A DNA stretch of 64,000 nt, taken from contig OZ020589.1 in NCBI GenBank assembly GCA_963971535.1, forward strand, positions 79,716,911 to 79,780,910, read 5' to 3'. A program made the position numbers and the translations under genes. The notes under the pieces were generated by a model, which had not been told where the DNA came from, ran no database searches, and saw only the letters and a program-made list of their open reading frames with translations. The stretch's first letter is position 1. Each line of letters starts with the position of its first letter. The DNA is from Notolepis coatsorum. Its lineage: Eukaryota; Chordata; Actinopteri; Aulopiformes; Paralepididae. Of the stretch, positions 22,807 to 34,451 are shown in pieces.

Positions 22807-23647
22807 TGTGACGTACGTGGGTTGGTCATTATCATTATTACTGTATTTGGAAGACCATGTGAACATCAGGTTAGTATAATTAGTGTTATGTTATGTTTTG
22901 TATGTGTGTGTGTGTGTGTGTGTGTGAACATGAGAGCTGATGCTGTCTCTTCTTCTCTTCCTGTCAGGTGCTACCCGTCCCTACACTGAAGAGTGCTGAT
23001 TGCCTAATGAGTGACAGCTGAGGGCAATCACTTCGAGAGGGACGGGTGGACAAGTAGCTGACAGGACACACACGTCGGGGCGCCTCACTGTGTCATTTTG
23101 CCAGTGACCCAGTGGAGTGAGGTTGCCTCTGTTTGCCACTATTGTGTAGTTATTATTATTGTGCTTGCTTATGCCAATTGCCACTGTGTATGGACTATTG
23201 ATTATGTGCTGCCTGCGTGGACCAAACCCTGTGTGGGGTAGGTATATTGTTGGCCATTTTAGATTCATCCTACACTGTGAGCTACATGGTTAGAGTGGTG
23301 TTCCTTTGTTCCCAGATTGCCAACCACGTGGCATGTGGTTGTGTGGTTAGTGTTTGCCTTGTTTATTGTTATTCTCACCTTGTTTGTTCTCCCCTTACCC
23401 TTTCCCTTTGTGTGTGTTGTGGGTTGAAATCCCCACTGACAACATCCCTTTTCCCTTTGGGAAAAGGCCGTGGGTTGGAAGCCCCACATGCAATAAACTT
23501 AATTTACCATTTGAAAACGTCTTTGTTTACTATCTGCCTACCCGGGACTGTTTTGAAAAGCATTTTTACTGAGAGGGGCTGTTTCTGCTCATGTACAGCC
23601 TGCTCCAGTTACATTTCTGTGTGGTCGTTAGACCTCTGTACATGACA
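22807..23647 (+). repeat. 3' LTR of the Gypsy element
   Basis: 841 bp, differs from the 5' LTR by a handful of bases and a longer (TG)n. Preceded by the polypurine tract at 22796-22806 and followed by the target duplication CAATC. Confidence 0.93.
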
Positions 23648-23652
23648 CAATC

Positions 23653-24037
23653 CAAATGATTTAACTATATCTCCTGGAGGATGGCGCTAATGGTGCTAGC
23701 ATTTTCCATTCACTTACTTGAAGTGGTTAGCATTAGCCTTGCTGTGCTAGCACTTTTGAGCTACTTATCAACTCTGAACTTTCAAACCATGTCAGGCTCA
23801 TTTGAATTCTCAATCTAGCTAAAATATTTGTAATCTTTAATCAGATTAGATACTGTTATATTACAATGCATCAATATTCACACATTGTCAGAATGAAAAC
23901 AATGCTCAGGCCAAAACAACAACATACATTGTAATCTGTTTCTTCCTTAAACCATCAGAAGGGGCCTTTTGTATGTGTTGATTAATAAAGAAACCAATCT
24001 AATGTTACAGGGGCAGGGGGCTATCATACATCTGTGC
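23653..24037. other. Spacer between Gypsy and Copia elements
   Basis: No gene or recognised repeat seen. Confidence 0.5.
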
Positions 24038-24403
24038 ACTTGAGATAAGAGACTCTGTATGGGATTGTTAGTAACTGTCCAACTATACATATGACTGTTT
24101 ACACTAGTAACTGTTTACTTGTGTAGACAATTGTCTCCATCAGTGATTGCCTTGGTGCATATATATCTGTCCCCACTGGAGGGCGCTCTGGGCGTAGCCA
24201 CTCAGGTATTCTACCTTAGGGCGACTATAAAAGAGGTGGTGCCCGCCCCTATCGTTCTCTCCTCCAACGTCTCTCAAAGAGAGAAGAGTGTTGTACAACT
24301 ACTGCTTATGTGTGAATAAAAGAAGCCACGCCAGTTCAGGCACAAGATAGAAACCATGCCTCTTGACCACATTATTGCTGCCTTGAAGTGAGTTCTGTTA
24401 ACA
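24038..24403 (+). repeat. Copia 5' LTR
   Basis: Ends ..TTCTGTTAACA; shares TTGAGATAAGAGACTCTGTA with the 3' copy. TATAAAAG lies near 24226 and AATAAA near 24316. Its first two or three bases differ from the TGTT start of the 3' LTR. Confidence 0.88.
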
Positions 24404-24417
24404 TGTTATGGGCCCAG
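24404..24417 (+). other. Copia primer site for an internal half of initiator tRNA-Met
   Basis: TGTTATGGGCCCAG begins right after the LTR. GTTATGGGCCCAG is complementary to CTGGGCCCATAAC, the anticodon stem-loop of vertebrate initiator tRNA-Met, rather than to the 3' acceptor end. Use of a half-tRNA primer is known for Drosophila copia. Confidence 0.75.
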
Positions 24418-24554
24418 ATAACGCCGGGGCGAAATAGTGGAGGTACTGTATCAAGCTTAGCTGAAGTAATAGGCTAGGATAGCGCCGGGAGCACCGCGTG
24501 GCTAGTCGCTAGGCCGACCAGAGTAAAAAGCTAAGCATACCATTAACGAAGAGG

Positions 24555-24992
24555 ATGGAAAACCAGAGAAGAGACAAGTGGCCGACATTCACTGGAAAAG
24601 CAGAGAACTACGAACTCTGGGAAGAGCGCATGCTATGCTGCATGCACAGGGCAGGGCTGAAGGAGACAATCCTGGGAGCCCCCACCGGAGAACTGACAGC
24701 GGAACAGCAAGCCCTGGACGACCAGCGGAATGCTAACGTGCACTGTGAGTTAGCGCAGATGCTTGACGACACCAGCCTGGGGCTGATATTCCGCGACACT
24801 AAAGACAGAGGCAGAGAAAGCCTGGCGGTACTGAGAGAACATTTCATCGGACGAGGAAGACCCAGAGTCGTGGCCCTCTACACAGCACTAACGGGCCTGA
24901 GGAAGGGGATCACCGAAACAGTGACCGAATACGTCAACAGAGCGGAGCAAATCACGACGCCATTGGCGGAGATGCAACGAGCGATGGGCTAA
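24555..24992 (+). CDS. gag: Copia gag N-terminal part (UBN2-like)
   Basis: 145 residues. KWPTFTGKAENYELWEERML, a run of helices, and LYTALTGLRKGITETVTEYV are typical of the UBN2/Copia gag family (W.F.G..Y..W start). The zinc-knuckle end is not seen in this frame. A fossil copy. Confidence 0.85.
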   Translation: MENQRRDKWPTFTGKAENYELWEERMLCCMHRAGLKETILGAPTGELTAEQQALDDQRNANVHCELAQMLDDTSLGLIFRDTKDRGRESLAVLREHFIGRGRPRVVALYTALTGLRKGITETVTEYVNRAEQITTPLAEMQRAMG

Positions 24993-25069
24993 TGATGGCG
25001 ATGATGATGAGGGGACTACCGGAGAAGACTGCGCTTTCGGAGCGCGGACGGCGGACATCGCCGGACCGG

Positions 25070-25421
25070 CCCAGATGCAGCGGGCCCCGAGAAGGAGACT
25101 GATCGTGGACACGGGCAAAAACAGGAGTCGGTTCAAAAACTTTGACGACACTTTCCACTTGGAGAGGCACTGCATGGAACTGGCAGACGGTAGACGCATC
25201 TACGGGTTGGCACAAGAGAGGGGAGACGCACAGGTATGCCTCACGGACAGCAGGGGGCGCCGGCGTATGGTGACGATAAAGAACGCCCTATATGTACCAT
25301 CGTTCCCACAAGGACTATTCTCTGTAATAGCTGCTACTGCAAGCGGCGCCAAGGTGTCCTTCGATAAAGGTAACAATTTTCTTGTAGAACCTGACGGTAC
25401 CCAGTTTGACATAAAGATGTA
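25070..25421 (+). pseudogene. Copia protease end and pre-integrase segment
   Basis: RLIVDTGKNRSRFKNFDD, then RRIYGLAQERG, NALYVPSFPQGLFSVIAA and FDKGNNFLVEPDGTQFDI are the protease-to-GAG-pre-integrase region of Copia polyproteins. DTG sits where relatives have the D-S/T-G active site. It is cut off by the Gypsy insertion at 25426. Confidence 0.85.
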
Positions 25422-25425
25422 CCAG

Positions 25426-25649
25426 TGTAGGAGTGCGGAACAAACAGACTGCCAGACGGTTGTTTAGATGCAATACACGTAACGTCTCATGTTTACTTCC
25501 CACTTCCTTAATACAAACTAATACGTCATCACGTCAACCCGTGTGACTACATAACGTCAATGCCCTCTAACCACACCCTGTGCATAACATTGAACATGGA
25601 GGTGACAGAATATGAATGTGAATTCTATTGTCCATTATTGTCCCCCACA
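25426..25649 (-). repeat. 3' LTR of the CsRn1-like Gypsy
   Basis: TGTAGGAGTGCGG...CCCCCACA on the plus strand. The minus-strand polypurine run GGGGGG lies just inside at about 25652. Confidence 0.93.
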
Positions 25650-28273
25650 TGCGCCCCCCAAGAATTCACAAGAACTGGCAGCATGAGCCGTTGAGGACCC
25701 CGTAAAATCCTGCCGAAGCGGCTTCGGGTGTCCAGAGTCTGTGTAACGACGGGACCAGTTACCACCAGAGGGTGGTCTGAGGACTTAACGGCCAGGGGGA
25801 AACCCTGCGTCATGGTGGAACCCGTAGACCCCGGAGGGCGGTCTGAGGTTCTGATGGCCGGAGGGCGGCCGCGCCGCGGCGGCTGAGCTACAGGAACCGG
25901 ACGGTCCAGGTCCACATGAGCCGGTTTCAGATGGTCCACTGAAATGTGGTCCGGTTTCCCTCCTATTTCGACTACAAATGACTTGTCCCCTGTCTCCAGA
26001 ACACGAAAAGGCCCCTCATATGGTGACCGTAGTGGCGACCGATGGGCATCATGGCGGACAAACACGTACTTTGCTGTATGGAGATCAGGTGGAATATAAG
26101 CCTGGGGCACAATGTGCTGTGACGTAGGCACCGGCCTAAATACCTTGGCATTGTCCAGGAAAACAGACCGTTGCTGGCCAGCAGACCAAGGCGTTGTGGT
26201 GTTGGGCATGAAATCCCCGGGCACTCGCAATGGCTGCCCATAAACCAGTTTGGCTGAGGAGGACTGAAGATCTTCCTTAGGGGCTGATCGGAGGCCCAGC
26301 ATGACCCACGGAAGTCTGTCAACCCACCCATTGTCCCGAAGACTGGCCCTGAATGCGGCCTTCATTGACCTATGAAACCTCTCGCACAGTCCATTGGCTT
26401 AAGGGTGATAAGCCGTTGTACGGTGCAGCTTTACCCCGAGACCCTGGGCCACAGCATTCCAGAGCTCCGATGTAAACTGAGGCCCCCGGTCGGAGGTTAT
26501 ATCCGATGGAGCACCAAAACGGGCAACCCAGGTGCCGATGAATGCTCGTGCAATGTCGGCAGATGTAGTTGAAGATAGTGGCACGGCCTCTGGCCAACGG
26601 GTTGTCCTGTCAATCATGGTAAGGAGGTGGGTGCAACCGTGTGATGGTGGCAGTTGGCCAACCAAGTCTATGTGCACATGATCAAACCGCCTTTCAGGCA
26701 CATTGAAAGGGGTTAGTGGGGCCTTGGTGTGGCGGTGTACCTTGGCCCGTTGACACTCTAGACAAGCATTAGCCCAATCCCGAACATCCTTTTTAAGACC
26801 GTGCCAGACGAACTTGGCTGCCACCAACAGCTGAGATGGTTTCCTGCCCGGGTGAGAAAGGCAGTGAAGGGCGTCGAAAACACGCCTCCTCCAAGCGGCA
26901 GGGACAACAGGGCAAGGCTGCCCAAGTGAGATGTCACACAGGAGCGTAGAACCAGTGTCATTAAAAGAGATGTCCATCAACTGAAGACCTGTATCGGTGG
27001 TCCTACATGCCTGGACGTCCTTGTCGGAAAGCTGATCGGCTGCCATCTGTGCATAATCAATCCCGAGGTGGACCGTACTGATGATAGCACGAGAGAGGCA
27101 GTTGGCGACAGGGTTGTCCTTCCCGGCCACATGTTGGATGTCTGTTGTAAACTCCGAGATGGAGGACAACTGGCGTTGCTGGCGAGCGGACCATGGCTCT
27201 GAGACCTTGGCCATAGCAAAGGTCAACGGTTTGTGATCGACAAATGCTGTGAATGGTCGGCCCTCCAACAGGAAACGGAAATGCCGTACCGCCAGATAGA
27301 GGCGGAGGAGCTCCCGGTCAAAGGTGCTGTAATTGCGCTCACTGGCTCTGAGCTGCCGACTAAAAAAGGCAAGGGGTTGCCAGTGACCATCGACTAGCTG
27401 CTCATACACTGCCCCAACAGCATAATCCGATGCGTCGGTTGTGAGAGCGATCTGCGCCTCAGGTAATGGGTGCGCCAACATGGCCGCTGTAGCCAGGGCT
27501 TGCTTAGTGTTTTTAAAAGCTCCCTCCATCTCCTCTGTCCAAGTGAGAGTGAGCTTAGCAGGTTTGCCCTTGAGTGCCTCGTAGAGGGGCTGCATGAGCT
27601 GGGCTGCGCCAGGCACAAAGCGATGATAAAAATTCACCATACCCAAAAATTCCTGTAGTGCCCGGATGGTGGAGGGCTGCGGAAACTCGCTCACAGCCTG
27701 CACTTTCGATGGCAGAGGCACTGCCCCATCCTTTGTGATGCGGTGCCCGAGGAAATCAATTATTCGCAGTCCAAACTGGCACTTGGCTGGGTTAAGAATC
27801 AAGCCATGCTGACTCAGGCGCTCAAAAAGTGTGCGGAGGTGAACCATGTGTTCAGCCCTGGAGGAGCTGGCGATGAGGATGTCATCTAAATAAATGAACA
27901 GGAAAGGCAGGTCCCTTAACACACTGTCCATGAGGCGCTGAAATGCTTGGGCAGCGTTCTTGAGCCCAAAAGGCATGCGGAGGAACTCAAAAAGCCTGAA
28001 AGGGGTGATTACCGCGGTCTTGGAAATGTCCTGTGACTGCACCGGCACCTGGTGATAACCACGAACCAGGTCCACTTTAGAAAATATGACCTTCCCCGCA
28101 AGGCGAGATGAAAAGTCCTGAATGTGTGGTATAGGATAGCGGTCAGGGGTCGTAGCATCATTCAGGCGGCGATAATCACCACACGGGCGCCAACCTCCGG
28201 CGGCCTTTGGCACCATATGGAGTGGCGAGGCCCAGGGGCTATTGGACCGGCGCACTATGCCGAGGCACTCCAT
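25650..28273 (-). CDS. pol: Gypsy RT, RNase H and integrase
   Basis: [30 protein letters not shown], catalytic [10 protein letters not shown] and [11 protein letters not shown]. RNase [14 protein letters not shown] and [10 protein letters not shown]. Integrase: zinc module ([16 protein letters not shown]), core [17 protein letters not shown] and TTAYHP, then in the separate segment 25650-26365 PYEGPFRVL (GPF/Y). These copy RNA into DNA and insert it. The main frame is 624 residues and open to the integrase core. Confidence 0.92.
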
Positions 28274-28557
28274 CGCCTCAAACTCCGCTTTAGCAATAGC
28301 CAGTTTACCTGGATCCAGGCGCCGTGCACGGGCATGTACTGGCGGGCCTGCAGTATATAATGTTCCACACCGTGCTTAGCTGTAGCTGCTGAAAAAGTTG
28401 GCATGGTAAGAACTGGGAACTCAGCCAACATACTCGAGAACTCAGAGGCAGTAAGGGTACTGGACAGCCTTGAGGAGCTAGAACCACTGAGTTCACATGG
28501 GAATGAGCTAAAAGTCTCTGCGCTGACCAAGCGCCGGTTTTTAATGTCCACCAGCAG

Positions 28558-30683
28558 TGTTATGGTTTGTAACCGACCCCAATCGCACAACACAAGACAG
28601 GTATGAGAGTAAGCCAAGAACTGGGCATTTATTGAAACACACAGAAAACGGCACTGTCCCTTTAAGGGAGAACACAAATACATGAAAACATGACCTGGGA
28701 AAAATAGGCACAGTGCCTTTAAGAGGCGAGCTGGCTAAGGGGAAGGCTAAGGGAAGGCTAACGGAACAGGGCCGGGGCAAGGGACAAGGCAGGAAACAGG
28801 GAGGACTAGGAGGACAGGACAGGGAGGACTAGGAGGACTAGAAGGACTGGACAGGGAGGACTAGGAAGACTAGGAGGACTGGACAGGGAGGACTAGGAGG
28901 ACTAGACAGGGAGGACTAGGATGACTAGGGTGGGGAAACAGGGACAGAGGCCCGCGGAGGCGGGCTGGGGACAGGGAGGACTAGGAGGACTAGAGTGGGG
29001 AAACAGGGACAGAGAAAAACAGACAAGGCCTGGGATAAGGCATTAGAAGAATGTTGCTGCTCTGCAGCTTCTCCCGGGAAGGTTCGTCTGAGGAATAGAC
29101 GATGACCTCAGAGCCGCTCTGCAGATTCCTCTCGGCAGCTCTCCGAGGTGGAAACGGGACAGAGAGGGAGAGAGAGAGCGGGTTAGCTCAGAGAACAGTT
29201 GGGAACAGAGCAGGTGACAGGAGAAGTGACTTGTCCCAAAACAGATAATCCAGTGACAGAATCTTCGGTGTAAATACACACTGCGAGTAATGTCCCAACA
29301 AACATCCACGTGATAGAATCTTCGGTGCAAATAGACACAGTGAGCGAAGTTCCAATAAATAATCCAAGGTGATAATATCTTCGGTGCAAATACACACAGT
29401 GAGCGATGTTCCAATAATAATCCAAGGTGATAATATCTTCGGTGTGAATACACACAGTGAGCGATGTTCAAGCAAATATTATCCCAAATGAACTATCCAA
29501 AAGGCAGGCACTGGGTGAGTGACAGTCAGACAAAAAGCAGGATCTCTTCAGTGTATTAAACACACGAAAAACGAATAGGGTCAAAAACAGTTTTGCAAAA
29601 CTCACCCAGGCGCTGTGCGTAAAGAGAGCGGGATCAAAACAGGGCGAGCGCGTCGCCACGGGGAACGGGTTGTCCAAGCGGAGGTCTGAGTGGTGCGCGA
29701 CTGCTTGGAGTACGCGCCGGTACGGAGGGCGCATCTGGCGCGGAGGTCTGAGTGGTGCGCGACTGCTTGGAGTACGCGGCGGTACGGAGGGCGCATCTGG
29801 CGCGGAGGTCTGAGTGGTGCGCGTCTGCTTGGAGTACGCGCCGGTACGGAGGGCGCATCTGGCATGGAGGTCTGAGTGGTGCGCGTCTGCTTGGAGTACG
29901 CGCCGGTACGGAGGACACATCTGGAGTGCGTCTGGATGCGCGTCTGGAGTGAAGAGCGCGTCTGCGCGGAAGAGCGCGCCAGGCTCGGAGAGACGCATCC
30001 TCCCGTAGAGTATTAGGAAGCGATGCGCGTCTGGAGTGAAGAGCGCGTCTGCTGCGCGGAGGTCTGGATGCGCGTCTGGGCGTCTGCTGCGCGGAGGTCT
30101 GGATGCGCGTCTGGGCGTCTGCTGCGCGGAGGTCTGGATGCGCGTCTGGACGTCTGCTGCACGGAGGTCTGAAGTGGAACACTGGAATACCTCCCGTGGA
30201 AGTTTAGAGAGCGCAGTCCAGTGTCTCCTTCCAGGCAAACGGTGACAGGAGGCGAAGGCTTGAGTGCATCTGACGCCGGAGATGAAAACAGCATAACAGA
30301 CAGAGAACCTCCCGAAGGAGTTAGGTGATAGAGATATGATACGGAATGATACGGGACGACCCGACAAGGGACAGAGGGGAAGAGCGAGGTACTTAAAGCC
30401 CACAGGGGAACTAATTAGAATGCACCTCAGGTGCGTGAAGGTAATTGATACTTGAAACTAAAAGGGTGTGTTCGGCACCAGACCAATCAAACACATAATG
30501 ACAGGTAGTCCAAGGGTGTGGTTGCTGAAGAGCAAATGAACGCGAGGGTGGGGGCTAGTGAGGTGAGGAGAATGCAATTGATTAACAGAAAACTAAAGGA
30601 ACAGAGCGAGTAGGCTTAAAGGAACAGAGCGAGTAGGCTTAAAGGAACAGAGCGAGTAGGTGAGCAATGGACAAAACCTCACA
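28558..30683 (-). repeat. 3' LTR of the LARD-like element
   Basis: Holds three internal tandem arrays: GGACTAGGAGGA-type repeats near 28790-28990, four related units carrying ATCTTCGGTG at 29255-29470, and four 62-bp GC-rich units at 29684-29931 followed by 35-bp units at 30051-30170. CTTTAAG units at 30590-30660 match the solo LTR U3. A TTTAAGTA box (plus-strand about 30390) is the TATA candidate. Confidence 0.88.
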
Positions 30684-31996
30684 GTACCCCCCCCTCCACG
30701 GGAGCCACCCGGCGACCCAAAAATACAGACAGAGCGGCAGGGGACAAAAACAAGGCAACAAACAAAAAGTACCGGGCCATGCCAGCAGGGGAAGCCACAA
30801 CAAAAGTGGGGCTAGCAAAGGGAAGGTAGCTGCCAGGGCACAGATAGCCACAGGGCCAATGCTAGCTGTACTGCTACATTAACATAGAGGCTGCGCCAGC
30901 TGCCGGAGCTAGGCTGGCAGACAGGGCTGGACCAGCATGAGAGAACAAGCCAGCTGGAAGGACAGTCCTAGCTGTGGGGAACTGACCCTGCTAGCTGAAG
31001 GGGCAGTCCTAGCAGTGAGAGAAAACTGACCCTGCTAGCTGAAGGGGCAGTCCTAGCAGTGGGAGCAAACTGACCTTGCTAGCTGAAGCGGCAGCCCTAG
31101 CAGTGTGAGAAACCCGACCTTGCTAGCTGAAAGGGCAGTCCTAGCAGTGGGAAAACTGACCTTGCTAGCTGAAAGGGCAGTCCTAGCAGTGGGAAAAAAA
31201 CTGACCCTGCTAGCTGAAAGGGCAGCCTTAGCAGTGGGAGAAAACTGACCTTGCTAGCTGAAGGGGCAGTCCTAGCAGTGGGGCAAACTGACCTTGCTAG
31301 CTGAAGCGGCAGTTCTAGCAGTGGGAAAAAACTGACCTTGCTAGCTGAAAGGGCAGTCCTAGCAGTGGGAAAACTGACCTTGCAAGCTGAAAGGGCAGTC
31401 CTAGCAGTGGGAAAACTGACCTTGCTAGCTGAAAGGGCAGTCCTAGCAGTGGGAAAAAACTGACCTTGCTAGCTGAAAGGGCAGTCCTAGCAGTGGGAGA
31501 AAAACTGACCTTGCTAGCTGAAAGGGCAGTCCTAGCAGTGGGAAAAACTGACCTTGCTAGCTGAAAGGGCAGTCCTAGCAGTGGGAAAACTGACCTTGCC
31601 AGCTGAAAGGGCAGTCCTTGCAGTGGGAAGGCTACACAAAAAGTGGAGGCCATGCAGAGGGACTGAGTTAGCTGCCTGGGCATGGCTAGCTACAGGGCCT
31701 ATGCCAGCAGCAAGGGCTGCATTAACATAGAGGCTGTGCTAGCAGCCGGGGCAAAGCTAGCAGACAGGGGCCATGCTGGTAGTAGAGGCCTAACAAGCTG
31801 CAGGGGAGCTAACGAGGTTAACAGGGAAGCAAACAGGGGAGTCAACAGGCTAACAGGAAAGACTAAACAGGCTAAACAGGGGAGCTAACAGGGGAGACTA
31901 ACAAGCTAACAGGGGAGCTAACAGGGCTAACAAAAAAAAGGCAAACTCACATACACCGTCTGTGCTGGCTGGGGTCGTCGATTGGTCGGGTCGTAC
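30684..31996 (-). repeat. Interior of the LARD-like element with a minisatellite
   Basis: No coding frame. Positions 30985-31625 hold about 15 units of roughly 40-48 bp containing TTGCTAGCTGAAAGGGCAGT and CCTAGCAGTGGG. Flanking sequence repeats CTAGC/CTAACAGGG motifs. Confidence 0.85.
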
Positions 31997-34153
31997 TGTT
32001 ATGGTTTGTAACCGACCCCAATCGCACAACACAAGACAGGTATGAGAGTAAGCCAAGAACTGGGCATTTATTGAAACACACAGAAAACGGCACTGTCCCT
32101 TTAAGGGAGAACACAAATACATGAAAACATGACCTGGGAAAAATAGGCACAGTGCCTTTAAGAGGCGAGCTGGCTAAGGGGAAGGCTAAGGGAAGGCTAA
32201 CGGAACAGGGCCGGGGCAAGGGACAAGGCAGGAAACAGGGAGGACTAGGAGGACAGGACAGGGAGGACTAGGAGGACTAGAAGGACTGGACAGGGAGGAC
32301 TAGGAAGACTAGGAGGACTGGACAGGGAGGACTAGGAGGACTAGACAGGGAGGACTAGGATGACTAGGGTGGGGAAACAGGGACAGAGGCCCGCGGAGGC
32401 GGGCTGGGGACAGAGAGGACTAGGAGGACTAGAGTGGGGAAACAGGGACAGAGAAAAACAGACAAGGCCTGGGATAAGGCATTAGAAGAATGTTGCTGCT
32501 CTGCAGCTTCTCCCGGGAAGGTTCGTCTGAGGAATAGACGATGACCTCAGAGCCGCTCTGCAGATTCCTCTCTGCAGCTCTCCGAGGTGGAAACGGGACA
32601 GAGAGGGAGAGAGAGAGCGGGTTAGCTCAGAGAACAGTTGGGAACAGAGCAGGTGACAGGAGAAGTGACTTGTCCCAAAACAGATAATCCAGTGACAGAA
32701 TCTTCGGTGTAAATACACACTGCGAGTAATGTCCCAACAAACATCCACGTGATAGAATCTTCGGTGCAAATAGACACAGTGAGCGAAGTTCCAAAAATCC
32801 AAGGTGATAATATCTTCGGTGCAAATACACACAGTGAGCGATGTTCCAATAATAATCCAAGGTGATAATATCTTCGGTGTGAATACACACAGTGAGCGAT
32901 GTTCAAGCAAATATTATCCCAAATGAACTATCCAAAAGGCAGGCACTGGGTGAGTGACAGTCAGACAAAAAGCAGGATCTCTTCAGTGTATTAAACACAC
33001 GAAAAATGAATAGGGTCAAAAACAGTTTTGCAAAACTCACCCAGGCGCTGTGCGTAAAGAGAGCGGGATCAAAACAGGGCGAGCGCGTCGCCACGGGGAA
33101 CGGGTTGTCCAAGCGGAGGTCTGAGTGGTGCGCGACTGCTTGGAGTACGCGCCGGTACGGAGGGCGCATCTGGCGCGGAGGTCTGAGTGGTGCGCGACTG
33201 CTTGGAGTACGCGCCGGTACGGAGGGCGCATCTGGCGCGGAGGTCTGAGTGGTGCGCGTCTGCTTGGAGTACGCGCCGGTACGGAGGGCGCATCTGGCGC
33301 GGAGGTCTGAGTGGTGCGCGTCTGCTTGGAGTACGCGCCGGTACGGAGGACGCATCTGGAGTGCGTCTGGATGCGCGTCTGGAGTGAAGAGCGCGTCTGC
33401 GCGGAAGAGCGCGCCAGGCTCGGAGAGACGCATCCTCCCGTAGAGTATTAGGAAGCGATGCGCGTCTGGAGTGAAGAGCGTGTCTGCTGCGCGGAGGTCT
33501 GGATGCGCGTCTGGGCGTCTGCTGCGCGGAGGTCTGGATGCGCGTCTGGGCGTCTGCTGCGCGGAGGTCTGGATGCGCGTCTGGGCGTCTGCTGCGCGGA
33601 GGTCTGGATGCGCGTCTGGACGTCTGCTGCGCGGAGGTCTGAAGTGGAACACTGGAATACCTCCCGTGGAAGTTTAGAGAGAGCAGTCCAGTGTCTCCTT
33701 CCAGGCAAACGGTGACAGGAGGCGAAGGCTTGAGTGCATCTGACGCCGGAGATGAAAACAGCATAACAGACAGAGAACCTCCCGAAGGAGTTAGGTGATA
33801 GAGATATGATACGGAATGATACGGGACGACCCGACAAGGGACAGAGGGGAAGAGCGAGGTACTTAAAGCCCACAGGGGAACTAATTAGAATGCACCTCAG
33901 GTGCGTGAAGGTAATTGATACTTGAAACTAGAAGGGTGTGTTCGGCACCAGACCAATCAAACACATAATGACAGGTAGTCCAAGGGTGTGGTTGCTGAAG
34001 AGCAAACGAACGCGAGGGTGGGGGCTAGTGAGGTGAGGAGAATGCAATTGATTAACAGAAAACTAAAGGAACAGAGCGAGTAGGCTTAAAGGAACAGAGC
34101 GAGTAGGCTTAAAGGAACAGAGCGAGTAGGTGAGCAATGGACAAAACCTCACA
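31997..34153 (-). repeat. 5' LTR of the LARD-like element
   Basis: Same layout as 28558-30683. It has one more 35-bp unit in the array at 33485-33640 and small length differences in the ATCTTCGGTG array. Otherwise nearly identical. Confidence 0.9.
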
Positions 34154-34158
34154 AGCAG

Positions 34159-34446
34159 CCCATGGGCACACAAAAAATCTGCACCTAACAATGGGTTAGA
34201 CACCTCAGCGGTAACAAACGTCCATGAGAAATGCTGTCCCTCCAAACACAATGTCACATGCCGTTCACCATAGGTCCGTATGGGACTGCCGTTGGCCGCC
34301 TCTAGTGGTGAACCCCGTACTCCGGCTTGTATATCCAAAACAGATGCGGGTAAAACGCTCACAGTGGCCCCAGTGTCGCACAAAAAACGCCGCCCAGAAA
34401 GTGTGTCTCTAATAAATAATAAACTGCCTTCATGGCCAACACTCAT
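34159..34446 (-). CDS. Gypsy protease
   Basis: FLCDTGATVSVLPASV is the aspartic active site and PLLGADFLCAHGLL the C-terminal strand (LLG.DFL) of Gypsy proteases. The reading continues into VDIKNRRLV on the other side of the insertion at 28558-34153, which shows the two sides were once adjacent. Confidence 0.88.
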
Positions 34447-34451
34447 GGCAG

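Larger units (their letters stand above)
18778..23647 (+). mobile_element. Ty3/Gypsy LTR retrotransposon with SCAN-like capsid, pol mostly absent
   Basis: Direct LTRs at 18778-19610 and 22807-23647 are almost identical. They are flanked by perfect 5-bp duplications CAATC (18773-18777 and 23648-23652), so the copy is young. A tRNA-Pro-type primer site TGGGGGCTCGTTAG follows the 5' LTR, and a purine tract GGGGGGAGG precedes the 3' LTR. Parts seen are gag, protease and an integrase C-terminal end; RT and RNase H are not seen. It therefore looks non-autonomous, and would have needed proteins from a relative to move. Confidence 0.92.
28558..34153 (-). mobile_element. LARD-like LTR element without coding capacity, innermost of the nest
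   Basis: Direct repeats of 2126 and 2157 bp (28558-30683 and 31997-34153) flank a 1313-bp interior. Perfect 5-bp duplications AGCAG lie at 28553-28557 and 34154-34158. The minus-strand orientation follows from a polypurine run GGAGGGGGGGG just before TGTGAGG at 30683, and from AATAAA (plus-strand near 28628) in the LTR. No gag or pol is present. LTRs this long with a gene-free interior resemble large retrotransposon derivatives. The near-identical LTRs mean a recent insertion. I recognise no tRNA match at the primer site (GTACGACCCGACC). Confidence 0.88.

Noticed and set aside
29468-30403. 311-residue Arg/Ala-rich minus-strand frame in the LARD-like LTR, and its twin at 32903-33764
   Set aside because: Several frames are open at once over GC-rich tandem units whose length is not a multiple of three, and the two LTRs keep different frames. 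Treated as chance.
30985-31625. CRISPR-like regular repeat
   Set aside because: Repeats are contiguous and degenerate, without unique spacers, in a vertebrate retroelement: a minisatellite.
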